64,000 bases of DNA from the NCBI GenBank assembly GCA_965153455.1, contig OZ234499.1:12458271-12522270 (forward strand), written 5' to 3'. Of this stretch, positions 25,566 through 37,373 are shown piece after piece (the first letter of the stretch is position 1; every line of letters begins with the position of its first letter). The position numbers were made by a program, and so were the translations under genes. Origin of the DNA: Sphagnum compactum (Eukaryota > Bryophyta > Sphagnopsida > Sphagnales). The notes below the pieces were generated by a model that made no database searches, had not been told where the DNA came from, and saw nothing but the letters and a program-made list of their open reading frames with translations.

Positions 25566-25620
25566 TCTCAGAATAAGGGGCCCATGTGAGGCAGAGCCAA
25601 GGTGGTCCCTTATTCTGAGA
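25566..25620. repeat. Perfect 14-bp inverted repeat (hairpin)
   Basis: TCTCAGAATAAGGG at 25566-25579 is exactly complementary to CCCTTATTCTGAGA at 25607-25620, leaving a 27-base loop. It is not followed by a T-run and lies about 75 bases before a longer foldback. Confidence 0.85.
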
Positions 25621-25693
25621 ATAGACCACCACCCATGAAAACTCTGCAGACATGCCTGCTTCACTACCTTGGATCCCCTGCATTCAACACCGT

Positions 25694-25796
25694 AGAGTGG
25701 GCCAGCTAGGGCCAATTCCTGCTGCTAGCACACACACAGGCTCATCTTCCTAATGGACTCGTTAGGAGCTGGAATCAGCCCTAGCTGGCCTGCTCT
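25694..25796. ncRNA. Long foldback, candidate small-RNA precursor
   Basis: Arms 25694-25729 and 25761-25796 pair over about 36 positions, with 13 consecutive Watson-Crick pairs (GGCCAGCTAGGGC against GCCCTAGCTGGCC), a few single or double mismatches and some G:U pairs, around a 31-base loop. Arm length, pairing quality and loop size fit a plant MIRNA-type precursor, on either strand. It does not contain any conserved land-plant miRNA I know (miR156, 160, 166, 171, 319, 390, 408 and others checked by eye). A MITE or a simple inverted duplication is the main alternative. Confidence 0.4.
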
Positions 25797-27103
25797 CTAG
25801 TACATACAGCTCTGACCTTATGCAACATTACTGACCTCCTCAAAATACTTCAGAGACAAGCCATCGCCAGGAGCTTTCAGTTGTGACCTCAGAGCTTAGT
25901 GAGGAAATGCAAGAAGAGGCATCTGTGAGAGGTTTGAGCAGCACACCAGATCCAGCCCAGAGTTTGACAGGAGTTTGCAAGCACTGCATGGTGCCACTGT
26001 TGACAAGAGCTCTCATTATGATGAGCTCATGTTCTATGCCAACCCTGTTCCAGCCAACAATTTCCCTGCATCTCTGGTCTCTCTACCAATTGAATATAAA
26101 AGAATCCAAGGAAATAGAAAATGATCCCACAATGAATACAAGCTTGCTAGAAGGGATTGCTTCCTACTGTTAATCAACATTTGATTTATCTCACAGCACC
26201 AAGGTGACAGATTAAGAATCTCCAACTTTCTTCCTTGATAGCCACTACATCCTTCATCTCAACTCATAAAAATGCATACTGCAAAGGATCGATGTCTCAT
26301 CTTAGGACCAAATGAAAATTACTGTCAGTATGCAAATGTGATGAAGCCATTTGTGAATTAGCTGTGACCCATGTGCCCAACGCTGTCTTTCACCCAATGA
26401 CCTCATGGCAATCGATCACATATAATCCTGCCTGAAAATTTGGGAGATGACCCAGATCAATGAAATCTGGGCCTTCAGAATGCTTCTCCCAGGACCAGCA
26501 GACAGTTGAGCATCCTGATAGCTGTGAAAGTTGATGTCTTGTTCAAACTGTTTAAACTGGCCTCAGGACTTTCTTTGGGCCAAGCTTAAGAACCAGATAC
26601 CCATACATGCCAATGGAGAGCCCTGGCAACCATCAGAGGCAGTGCCACTTTGGCATATTTGTGGTCACATCAGGCAGCTGTTAGTGTAAGGTCTCCATGG
26701 AATCGTTTCACAGGAAACTGTTTGTACTCGGGAGTTAGCAATTTAGGGCTCTCTTGCCTGTTGCATTGCCCAGGGCAGGTCCCTCCTTCCACACAGCAGC
26801 AAGATGGCCCAGAATGCTCCTGGAAACACAAATGCAGAGATAAAATGCCGTAGTCCTGCCAGCAATCATCCTCACTTGCAGATATTTCACGTCACTGTGC
26901 ATCTTGATAGCAGTCCCTACTTTGGATCCTTTCAATCATAACATCCAGGACTAGTTGAATGAGCTGCGTGAGAGATGACCTTCCTGACCGGATAACATAG
27001 TGACAATAATGATGTCTTCTTGGCATTCAGCTATTCAGCCGGGTTCCCTTGTATGACAGTTCTTGTCAACAGTTTCCCTGACATCAATTCATTGTCTACC
27101 TTT

Positions 27104-30100
27104 CTATGCTTTATTTTTCTGCGTTAAATTCCTGAAATTATGATTTCTTGTGCCACTGCCTTGGTTGTCCTTTGCATAAATAACAGTGGTGTCATAGGCT
27201 TTCATTGTGAATGGGCTTTCGGCAAAACTTCTGTTGCATGACAACACTTTTTTGTGAGATGGAGGTGTCTGTTCCAGCAGAAACAATGGCAATGAGTAGA
27301 AATGAAAAACATCTTTTCACACTACCATCAAGACAGGAACATAATGATTAAAACCAAGAGGTGCCAAACATGTGGTCACTTTACCGTCTGTTGCAGACAT
27401 GTAAGCAAGGCACCAACAAAATGGATGGCAAAGCATACCTTAGCTCATGCCAAAATAAAGAGGCCTTGTCACCAAGAAACTGCTCCAGTTCTTTCACAGC
27501 TTCTTTGTCTCCCTCCTTTGCCTGGTCATCAAATTCATTTCTTTTGACAGAAGGCAACCTCTGCTGTAGAGAGGATGATGACCTCCCCTCACATTTGAAC
27601 CACAGGGCTAGAACAAAGTGAACCAGTAGTGAAGGGTCTTGATCCCGCAGTAGGACTTGCAGCTCACGACATATCCAGGGCTCTAACCGCCTTTCAGCTC
27701 TTACCTTTGCATCTGGGTCATGTAAAGCCTGTAAGAAGAATAAGAGGCATCAGAATTCTTGCAGCAGCACAACTGAACAACGAGGCTCAAATCAAATCTC
27801 CACAATCTTGATCCTTTTCAAAGTTGTCAAATTGATTTAAATGTGCTGGGTAACAATTTCATTTTGATATTGTTTTGTATCTACATTGTTCCAAATTGAA
27901 GACAATATCTCCCTGAATACTGAGAACTTCTCAACACTCATGATTTCAACCAACCTGAATAGAATTGAGAGATGACTTCAAAATAAGGTCAAAGAGATTT
28001 CAGATCTGATAAGATATCAACAAAGAGGAAAAAGAGGAAATCCAACCCTAAAGAACAGAGAAAACAAAAAAAAAACACCAAAACCAAAACTAAGGAGTGG
28101 TTTGAAAAACAGCTAGTCACATGCATGTTCAAGGACCTTCAACAGCAACATGTATGGTATTGACCAGCTACCATATCATCCCCACTGACTGCATCACCTC
28201 CAAGCAGTGGGTGGAAATCAATGTAATACATTAATAAACATATTGAGTTTCTGCAACAGATTGAAGACAATTATGAAATATTTCATTTGACATGCAGGTG
28301 AGATTTACTCACTTGAAAACTACTGGGCCGCCTCCGAATCTCAAATGGGCAAGCTTTTAACCCCTGTTCATAGATGCTGCAGTGGAAGTAGAAGTTTAGA
28401 TAGAGATCTCCAGATCAAAAAATAAGATCAGACATGTTCAGGATTTCAATAAATCAGCAAATCAAAGTTACTCACCCGGACAACAAAATCCAGAAAGTGA
28501 AAATCTTACAACTTTCATGATACAATTTAGGAGGTCTACTTGGTCATACACTAACACATCTCTGTACTTTGTCATTTAGCACTTCCTGATCAACACAAGT
28601 AACCAACTCCCAACTATAATAAAAAGGCCCAACCTGATACTCCTGTACATCAACTTGAACTGACATTACAACACATGGTTTTATCATGGTCATCTAGATT
28701 TGGAGAATTGAACAATGTGCACAAGCTTCAGAGGAAGAGCCCCTGTACAATCATAGCCATCTCAACTCCATCTATACACAACTCCCTGACAAATTAAGGA
28801 CAACTAGATGACAGGAGACTAAACACAGTTTGAAATAGGAGGCACTAAAAGGACCTGTCCAGAGCAAGCCCTGATCAGATTGGCATAATTCATTCCAAGG
28901 GATCCAGAAATAGTCACCAAGTAACTTTATCTCTTGAGAAGGACTCAAAGTCTATTACCTTTTATATATTTGAATCCTTCATGCCATGATTAGGGTTTAA
29001 GATTTATTACGCAAGTGTATCACATACCTGCTGAACCACAATACAGCTTGGATTCTTGAACTCAACAAATAATATGGTCAAATTTGCCTCCCTGAAGACC
29101 CATATATGCACACCTGCCTACACAGCTTTTGTATCCTATGAAAGCAGAGAGCTTGGTAGCTGTCCTAGTCACCTTGCACGCCATCGCATTGCTCTTGCTG
29201 CAGATTCTTCTTCCACAATCTTGGCATCCTTTGTACGGCTGTTCACATGAAATGTCCTCTGTGTTGGAAATGGTACCGATCGCCCCATGGCTTGTTCTCT
29301 GCTTTGCACACTAGGGGAGTGACTCTGAATCCTGTCTTGGAAAGGCTGCCTCCATCTGCCCCTTCCCTGATCCCTGTATATTAACATTTGCAGACACTAG
29401 GTTACAGAGTGTTTTTCTGTTCATTTGACCCTCCTGGTTTCAGAGAGCTGGTGTCGCAGATCTGTCAAGAGTTCAATATATGGCCAATTGGCCAAAGGAT
29501 CAAGAAATGAAATTTAGAGCTTCTATGACCTATGTAGAAGACATTACCCATTTCATCAAAACCTTAAGAGATGATTCCTTGCAAATCAGAAAATCTTATG
29601 GAAACAGGTACGTTTGAAAACTTACCTCTGAGAATGGAGGCGCCAAAATGGAAGTCTCGAGCTTGAATGAATAGGTGTGCTGCTCCTTGGAAGGGATTGC
29701 TGCTGGCCCAGGGTGGCAAGTGGAAGAACTCTTACCTCAAGTCGTGTCCCTTGATACCATCCACTAAAATCTGCCTTGCAAAGTGGACATACCCGCCGAA
29801 CGCGACTCCACTCCTCTATACAATGAGTACAAAACTCATGCATACAAAATCGAAGCACAGCTCCTTTTTCTCTCTCTATAGCTCCCAGGCATATTGCACA
29901 AATTGTCTGCTGCGAAGAAGAAGATTCGAGCCCCAACCTCGACTGCTTCTCCCGCTGCTGCTGCTGCTGCTGCTGCTGAGACAAAGATGTAAACCCTGGA
30001 GCTAACCCTAATTCACCAATCCCTGCTGCTTGAGATGAGATCGAACCTTCTACTGTTGCTACCGACCGCCTCTTCCTCTTCGCTCTATCCTCCAAATCCA

Positions 30101-30182
30101 CAGGTGCTTGGGACGACGATGGAACATAAGCCCATACACGAGAGGACGGCAACCACACGAAGCGCGTCGATTCCGTGCTCAT
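27104..30182 (-). CDS. RING-HC E3 ubiquitin ligase, plant Topors-like
   Basis: Five exons read on the minus strand: 30182-29626, 29373-29173, 28376-28313, 27728-27439, 27230-27104. Phases 2,2,0,2 agree at every junction and give 412 residues. A basic cluster KRKRR (35-39) could be a nuclear signal, followed by a Gln-8 run. The RING is C3HC4 with Cys95, Cys98, Cys113, His115, Cys118, Cys121, Cys132 and Cys135. After an Arg-rich linker come the family blocks IYEQGLKA, LEPWICRELQVLL (a PWI-like segment) and FAESPFTMKAYD. This order matches plant RING proteins annotated as Topors-like E3 ligases; the substrate is unknown. A second donor inside exon 1 (after 29736, GAG|GTAAGA) would lead to an early stop and could be an alternative splice site. 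Confidence 0.88.
29951..29979 (+). repeat. CTG/CAG trinucleotide repeat coding for polyglutamine
   Basis: Read on the minus strand, CAG repeats in exon 1 of the RING-finger gene encode eight glutamines at about residues 69-76, just before the RING. Such tracts vary in length between individuals. Confidence 0.85.
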
Positions 30183-30499
30183 CGTCTGCGCTACCTTCTC
30201 TCCCGTGCACCGAATGCACGAAGAGCTCGCGGTATGGAACTCTACGCCTGCATGAGTCCTCCCTTTGGCTTCCCAGCGGTGATGGGTAAGTCTTAATACC
30301 CTGGTATACCCGGATGGAAGCCTTTTGGTTTCCGGAAGTACGTACGTGCACCAATGCTGTTCGGGTGGGGTGAGTCTTTTTACCCCCATATATACCTGGG
30401 GGTAAATAGTAGATACCATTGTAAATTTATCTTTTATCCTATGTAAGAGGTACCTTACCATGGTAGTGTATATTGTGACTCATGTTAATTAGTTGTGGG

Positions 30500-31830
30500 A
30501 AGTCTCAAAGTTTAATTTTAATTTTTTTTATTAATTGAATTTTTAATTTTTTTGTGATGAAATTTTTTAATTGGACCATCAAATTTAAAAAAACATCAAG
30601 CTTTGGACAATCCCAAAATAGATATGTTGCAATCTCCTCAATAAACAATTAAAATATCTATTTTGTAGGTGGGCTTGGCATAAAGTTTGTTAGACAATGA
30701 AATATTATTCAAAGTGCATATAATGAACATTTTTCATTCAATCACATTACACTAGAATAACTCCTATCGAACTTTTAAAGATATATTTACAATTTATATT
30801 GGCCAAGTAATTTTTCAAAGTGTTATATTGTGTTTTCATATTTGTACATAATTAATGTGTATTGAAAAATTCATTGTTTTCTCATTATTAAGCAAAATGA
30901 GGGTTTTTTTCTTCTTAAAACAAACATATCAAGAGAATTTTCTCAAAATTTTCAAGAATTTTATTGAATTTGTATTGAATCTAACATCAACCTAGGGTAT
31001 TTGAATTTGTAACAAAGTGTTAGTCTTATGTTTAAATTATTTCAGAATTATAGAATCATTTCAAAAAAATATGAAATAAAATCAAAATGAAAATATCATT
31101 GATACTAGTTATTTCAAAAACCTTGAAAAAAAGTGGGTTTCTTGAAAGAATTGGCAACAAACTAATGGTTTTATGGTCAATTATTTAGTTATTCTGAATG
31201 TTGAAGACCATGATTAAATAATAAACCAAGTTTTTGATTTTTTGAAAAATCAAGGTTATGAATTTTAAAAATCACATTGATAACTAGAGGTGGTCTATTT
31301 TTGTTTGTGGTAACCATCCAACATTGGAACAAACTACCCTAATAACGACAAGGGTTTTGTTCCTATTTCTAAATTGGAACAAACCACCTTGATAACAACA
31401 AAGTCTTAAATAGAAGTGGAACATGAACTAACCACTATAAGGTTTTGAGCATGGAGCCAATGAAACTCCTTGTGTTGTGAATGTATATGGTTTAAAATTT
31501 ATGTGTAAATGTAAATGGGACAATGAAATTTGGGTACATTGTATGTCAATGTATAAAGCCTTCAGGCTATATATGTATAAGAAAAACATGGGACATGTAA
31601 GTCCATACTACATCATGTAAAACTATAAGCTCAAATGAAAACATTTTTTTTTTAAATGCTGAAATTTGAAAAAAAGTAAGGTCCCTTCTTGCTAAATTTT
31701 TTGAAAATAATAATTTGCTAATGCCAATATTTCATAGGATTCCTATTAGAGCTATTTATAAGAAAAATCCGCACTTTTGTAGAAGATTAACTTTCATCTA
31801 TTGCATTATTGTTTTGATGCAAATTGTTAC
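30500..31830. other. AT-rich intergenic DNA
   Basis: No frame longer than about 60 codons and no recognisable domain. It separates the RING gene's upstream region from the pseudogene area at 32 kb. Confidence 0.5.
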
Positions 31831-31833
31831 AGC

Positions 31834-31986
31834 GACTTGATCATCAACTCACCGGTTATGAGAGAAAGGGATTGAATGGTAATAGTTAGAGATCATTAGC
31901 AAGTTGTAATGACTTGATCATCAAACCTGCCAGCCACGAAAGAGAGGGCTCGAATGGTAGCAACTAAAAATCATCAGCAAGTCGAT
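31834..31986 (+). repeat. 77-bp tandem duplication
   Basis: GACTTGATCATCAA at 31834 recurs at 31911, and the following ATTGAATGGTAATAGTTAGAGATCATTAGCAAGT-type sequence is repeated with about 20% substitutions. Two copies lie directly upstream of the BZR pseudogene. Confidence 0.75.
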
Positions 31987-32022
31987 GCACTTAAAGTTAT
32001 TGCTGAGAGAGGAAACATAATA

Positions 32023-32237
32023 ATGACATCAGGGTCACAATTGCCAACTTGGAAGGAGAAGGAGAAGAACAAAAGGAGATAATGATGAGACACACCATCG
32101 CTACAAAGGTCTTTGCAAGTTTACACTCCTATGGTAACTAAAAGCTGCCCAAACATTATGACAACAATGAAGTTCTCAAGGCCTTTTGTGTTGAAGCTGG
32201 TTGGACCATGTAGGAGGATGGCACCACCTATCGCAAG
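32023..32237 (+). pseudogene. BES1/BZR1-type transcription factor, first-exon pseudogene
   Basis: An ATG at 32023 opens MTSGSQLPTWKEKEKNKRR, the typical N-terminus of the BES1/BZR1 brassinosteroid-response family. After a frame break and stops near 32080-32090, the homology resumes with IATKVFASL, then KLPKHYDNNEVLKAF, AGWT and EDGTTYRK. Further stops interrupt it before KLPKH and after AGWTM. The block ends at 32237 with AAG|GTAATG. I recall the family's first intron falling at this point, so this looks like a decayed genomic copy and not a processed one. The rest of the gene is not recognisable downstream. Intact family members bind DNA through this basic region; this copy cannot. Confidence 0.85.
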
Positions 32238-32724
32238 GTAATGGCAAGCTTGAGGTTTTTGATATGGGTTTTTGCATAAAAAACTTTAATGCCAAGGTCG
32301 CTAAAGTCCTCTGCATCACATCTACATTGAAAGACAACAATTAACAAAATGTCGTTTGGATCATGATATTTGTTTCAAGGGACCAAGCCGCCAATAAAGC
32401 AGATGTAGGAGGTGTGCACAACTCTGGCATTGGTAATTCCAACTTCTTCATATCTAAGAATAAGTAATAGTACTTATTTTTTGGAAAGAAGAAGTGGGAT
32501 TGCACACACAAGCAACAATGCACAAGCTTACCAACTTTGCACATGGTCCATGTAGGTACTTCTTCTTGTGTTCCAATGACATCGCCCTTGAGTTCACCTA
32601 TTGTGAAAAAGATCCTTGTGAAACCAAATTGGGATGCCATTGCCAAAGAAAGGCTACTCGAATGTCCCATGCACACATTCTCTCAAGCTCATGTCAATGC
32701 TTGGTTAGTTGTACATCATCCAAA

Positions 32725-32992
32725 TTTCCTTGTTGTTGTTGTTGCAACAACGTCAAACCAATCACCCTTTAATTTGCATGTTTATTTGTTGTTGCTACTA
32801 CTACTACAACAATGTTAAACCAATCATCTCTTTGCCTATTTCTTTGCTACTACTATTGTTGTTGCAACAATGTCAAACTAATCACCCTTTTACCTATTTC
32901 TTTGTTGTTACTATTGCTACAACATCAAACTACTCACCCCTTTACATGTTTCCTTGTTGTTGCTACAACATCAATTAATCACTCATTTGCCT
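32725..32992 (+). repeat. Degenerate tandem repeat, unit about 55-62 bp
   Basis: Four to five units each carry TTGTTGTTGCTACTA-like sequence, then CAACAATGTCAAACTAATCACCC, then TTTRCMTRTTTC. Units begin near 32731, 32787, 32848, 32908 and 32952. The short frames through it are shadows of the repeat. Confidence 0.75.
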
Positions 32993-34572
32993 AAGCAATT
33001 ATTATGAAACCCCAAATGGTTGTTGCACTCTAATAGTTTATGAAGTGGAATCAAATTTATCTCCCACCAATGTTCTTGAGTTTGTTAATGTATGTGATTC
33101 AAGTTCAACCAAATGGGCAAATGGGATCCGAATGCACACCAATTCTACAACTACTCTTGCAATTCTGGGATTTGTTGCAGAACCACCTGGATCAACAACT
33201 TTAGGGTGTCATGTCCAACTTGAAAGCATGATGGGGTTAGGTCCCTTCCCAACACTATGGGTGGGTTTGAATATTTTGACTTTGGTTTTGCTGTAAAGGA
33301 AATGGGCAAATCAATGCATCGAGGAACTAGACATGGAGGTGGCTTTGGAGGTCACATTATAATCAATTGTTTGAGGCTTGATGGAGTTATGGTTTCTATC
33401 CATGGTTGGGTCGCCCTATCTCTCCTCTTTCAAATGTCTAACAACTTGTTTACTTGTGCTGAAATATGTTTCCATGGGATGGAATATTGATGCATGTACA
33501 ACCTTCCAAATCATGTTTTGTGTCATTGTTGTCTCAAACTCAATCTGTGTTGCAATTTGCATGCATGCATGCATGTGTGACCTATAACTTTTGAGATCCG
33601 CAGTTGGATTATCAAGTTCATAGAGCACTACACAAGAACTGACATTCAGAACATGTTTTCTAAATGCTTAGAATGTGTGTTACCATGGGTGGTAATAGGT
33701 GTAATGAATGGTGCAACATGTGCAATTGTCATTTAACACTTTGTGTTATGCAAAAATGTTACAAATGTCTGTGCAAAGGTAATGTTTCAACAACTTCAAA
33801 TGCTTGTAGTTGGGAAAATGTATTAAGTTTGCGTTAGACTCCTTACAATAAAGTTGTACATGCATGTTAGGTTTGACGATTGATGGACTCAAAGGTACAT
33901 TGGTAGTCATTGATGGATCATCACAATAAACACATTTGTCTTAGGGGTTTCAACCAAACATTATGTTCATGGTGGCCATGACCAGCAGTGATATATAGTA
34001 GTAGTTTGTGGGCTTAATGTAACAGTGGTTTTTGAAACCGATCTTGCTGACACATGTGAATAGGATGGTGAAACTAAAGCAATGCAAGCTGGATGCCCGA
34101 TGAGAGTAATGGTTTTCAAAAGTTTCTCAAAGTATGGTGTTGCGACCCCTTTGCTTTCAAATTACATCCTATAATTCTTAGATGTGAAAGTTCTTTAGAA
34201 AAAATGCAAACTTTGTGACAAGAAGTATGTAGGCCATCAAAAGTGTGTCTTCTTGGATCACACACCTTTCAAATAGATTCAAAGTTCATTTTGTCACATC
34301 TAACAATTGATTAGTTTTGTCATATATTAAGAAACATGAAGAAATGGAAGGAAAAAAAGTGAGTTTGTCTTCAAAATCCTAAGGCCCTTTAAGCCTTTTT
34401 GCTTAGATTTTCTCACAACTGTAAAAACTTTTAGGATGTCAATTTAGAATGTAATCTTAATTTAGTTTTTTGTGTTTGAGTCTAGTTTGTTGTTTTAATC
34501 TAGACATTTTGCCACTACCTAAAGCTATTGTAAAATCACCTTTGGTTGCAGTCCAAGTGGAGTACAGGTAGG

Positions 34573-35022
34573 CTATAAATAATTCTCAATCATTGTTATA
34601 CTTGAATCTACAAGATCTTCATCATTGTCTTTTGCGCCATCATTGTTTTTTGCAACTTCTAGAATAAAGGTAAAAAAAGGAATAAGTGCATTGGCTTCCA
34701 TCACTACCTGAAATTTTGATGTGAAAGCATTCATAATCCCAATTTTTTGCCAACCTTTAATTATCATTTCCTTCATTCCTTGGATTTGTGTCCAAGCTGC
34801 ATGAAGCCATCTGTAAATTTTAGGTTTGAGGTTGCTCATCTTCAAATCAATGTGCAGTTCCTTCCCTTCACAAATTTGGTGTTTGATGATATCTACAGTC
34901 CATTTGTTGAAATTGACCTTGAAAGCATGTTTCAAAGGTCTTTGTATGATTACATTTATAGGTTGAAATTCATTGGTACAATTTGTAAGAACAAACCCAA
35001 CAAGGATGTTAAAATGATTTTT
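34573..35022 (-). mobile_element. Pogo/Tigger-like DDE transposase remnant
   Basis: On the minus strand one frame reads VLTNCTNEFQPIN, then RPLKHAFKVNFNKW, and then WLHAAWTQIQGMKEMIIKGW followed by QKIGIMNA. This order is that of the C-terminal part of CENP-B/pogo-family DDE transposases, in which CTS.LQPLDV.INKPFK is followed by W...AW..V....I...F.K.GI..A. The frame is closed by a stop just upstream (about 35025), and the N-terminal DNA-binding and catalytic regions are not readable in one frame. No terminal inverted repeats were found. It is a relic, not an active element. Confidence 0.65.
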
Positions 35023-35199
35023 TTAATCTAATCAAGAAATTCCTTATTCTTGTGAATGCTCCAACAATCAACCAGCCATACAAGTTTACGGTTTTCTTGT
35101 AAGTTGAGTTGTTGGATTTGATTGCATAAATAGATGAGAAAAATGTTGCTAACAAAACCTTTTGTTGTTTATAGTGTAGACCAGTGATTTCCACTGAAT

Positions 35200-37240
35200 G
35201 TAAGATGCCAATCGGAGCTAATGGGTAGATGCAAGTTAGGGTTGCTAAAAAACGACAAGAGTCTTAGTCCCAAAGTCCATATTTTAACACTAGAATGGAA
35301 AAACTAGTTAAAAACCAATTTTGAGTGGGCTCTAAATGGTGATTAATCAATTCATAAAGTCCATATGAAAAGCTACCCACCTAGACAATTCTTTGACATA
35401 CATCTTAAGGGGACAAAAAAATCTATCCAACAAAAAATGACCAAGATAAGGACTTAAGAAAATAAGGTCCAAATTTGGTCATTCAAAAGTCCACAATTGT
35501 TTGTTGGTTAAAATTTTTGTTGTAATTTTTTTCAATCCATATTTGTTTTTTCATCATGTATTATATATTGAGTCCCTATAAGAAATATTAAGATGAAATC
35601 ATAACAAAAAAATGCATTTGAATGTTAATGCGAAACCCAAAACATAGTCCATATGCTCATTTTGATAGTCCATTACTATATGATTGGTGTATGTTTATTG
35701 AATTTTACCTCTCAATAAATATTTTATTCAAGTTGACAATTTTAATCCATAAATGTTCATGTCAAATTGATAATTTTACAATGCATTTGTAGCATTTGAA
35801 TAGAGTACACTTTGTAGAAAGTCCAAAAAGGGACAAAAATTGAGACACCTTAGTGTGCATTCACCCTAATGCACTTGATTTTTCTTCATTTGAAGGTGTA
35901 AGCATCTACACATAGTACCTATAAACTTTTAATCTTTAGGGGCGTGAAAAGTGCCCAAAACTTCAATATCTTTTTTTGATGGGTCAATCAAAGTGGCCCC
36001 ATTATATGAAAAAAAAGAAAAAAAGAATAGGATTAAAGGTTTATGCATCACAACTAATATGAATAAATTCATATAAACCAAAGTTCTTGTAAAAGCCTAT
36101 AATAGTAATAATGATCAACAACGTTACAAAAAACATTCTACTCAAGTAATGAGGTAAAGCAACATGCACCCAAATTATTCCCAAATAAAACCATAATTTG
36201 TCCTTTGTCCTTTGCCCAAAAGCGTGTTCTTTTATTTTATATACTTTAGTTAGATGGAAGCACTCCTAGAATACCATATTGGTAATAATTAAAAACAATT
36301 ACAAGTTACCATCAACCTTCTAAACATTGTTTTAAGATGTCCACACATGATGTTAATTAATAACTAACATTGAGTCTTTTTTTTTTTTTGGCAATTTACT
36401 TCACATTTACAAAGACATTTTTTTCCCCTTTATTTAAAAGAGAGAAATATATAACTATAAATAAATTAAAATGCATGTTAAACATTGAGTTAATTTATCA
36501 TTTTTTGAATACCTTAGTGAACATTGATGTTTGATTTTGAAATATAATTTTTCAAAAGATTTAATGTTAATTGAACAATGGTTATTAATATCATTTTAAA
36601 TATCAATGTCATGTCATATGCCACCTATGATCTAATATTACTTAGCATCTTAAGTAAGGATTAGTGGTTAATTTGACCAACCATTATCACAATCACTTCT
36701 AAATAATGTATGGAGGGAAACAGAATGATTGAATATGAAATTAAGTGTTTCTTGTGGTATTGAAGAACAACCAAACTGGAAAAAGTCGTGCAGAAAAATC
36801 ACAAGAATCATTGGTACAGAACAACACTTGGGAGCATTTTGTTGGGTCAGAAGAAGAAATCGTTCACAGTAAGTGTAGTAGTGTTTATACCCTTCCTGTT
36901 GTAATACAGATCCAAAACTCAAGTTAGGTTTTCATGAAGCAGCTATACACCGGTTGCATCTTCATTAGTTGAAACAGGAAAAAGCTCGAGCGCCAGAATT
37001 GAATCAGGTGAAGACCCCAAAAAAAAGGCAGCAAATAATGTTGTCAGAGCAAACAGGACACTAAAAAGACTCACGCATTACTCCTACTGTAGTCTTAATT
37101 GAATCAGAATTTCTGCTTCCTATGTAATACCAACAACAAAATGCATACAACAAAATTCTCAACATGGAGCTTTTTTTACAACATTTGGAGTTGCGGTGCT
37201 GCTCGGTCGAAGCCAACCCATTTATACCTCTCCTCCTCTC
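35200..37240. other. AT-rich intergenic DNA
   Basis: No recognisable gene. The last part (about 36900-37240) probably includes the 3' UTR of the acetolactate-synthase-like gene on the minus strand. Confidence 0.45.
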
Positions 37241-37373
37241 TCTCTACTCATGACCTGTCTCTATTGGTGGTGCTGAGTTTGCCAATGCTGAGGAGATTCC
37301 CTGTTTGAATATACCACAAGTTATCCCAAACATTGAGAGAAATAAAAAAGCTTTAAAAAAACCAATAAGAACT

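Noticed and set aside
29667-30296. Plus-strand frames of up to 112 codons across the RING gene
   Set aside because: Antisense shadows of exon 1; the minus strand carries the complete RING.
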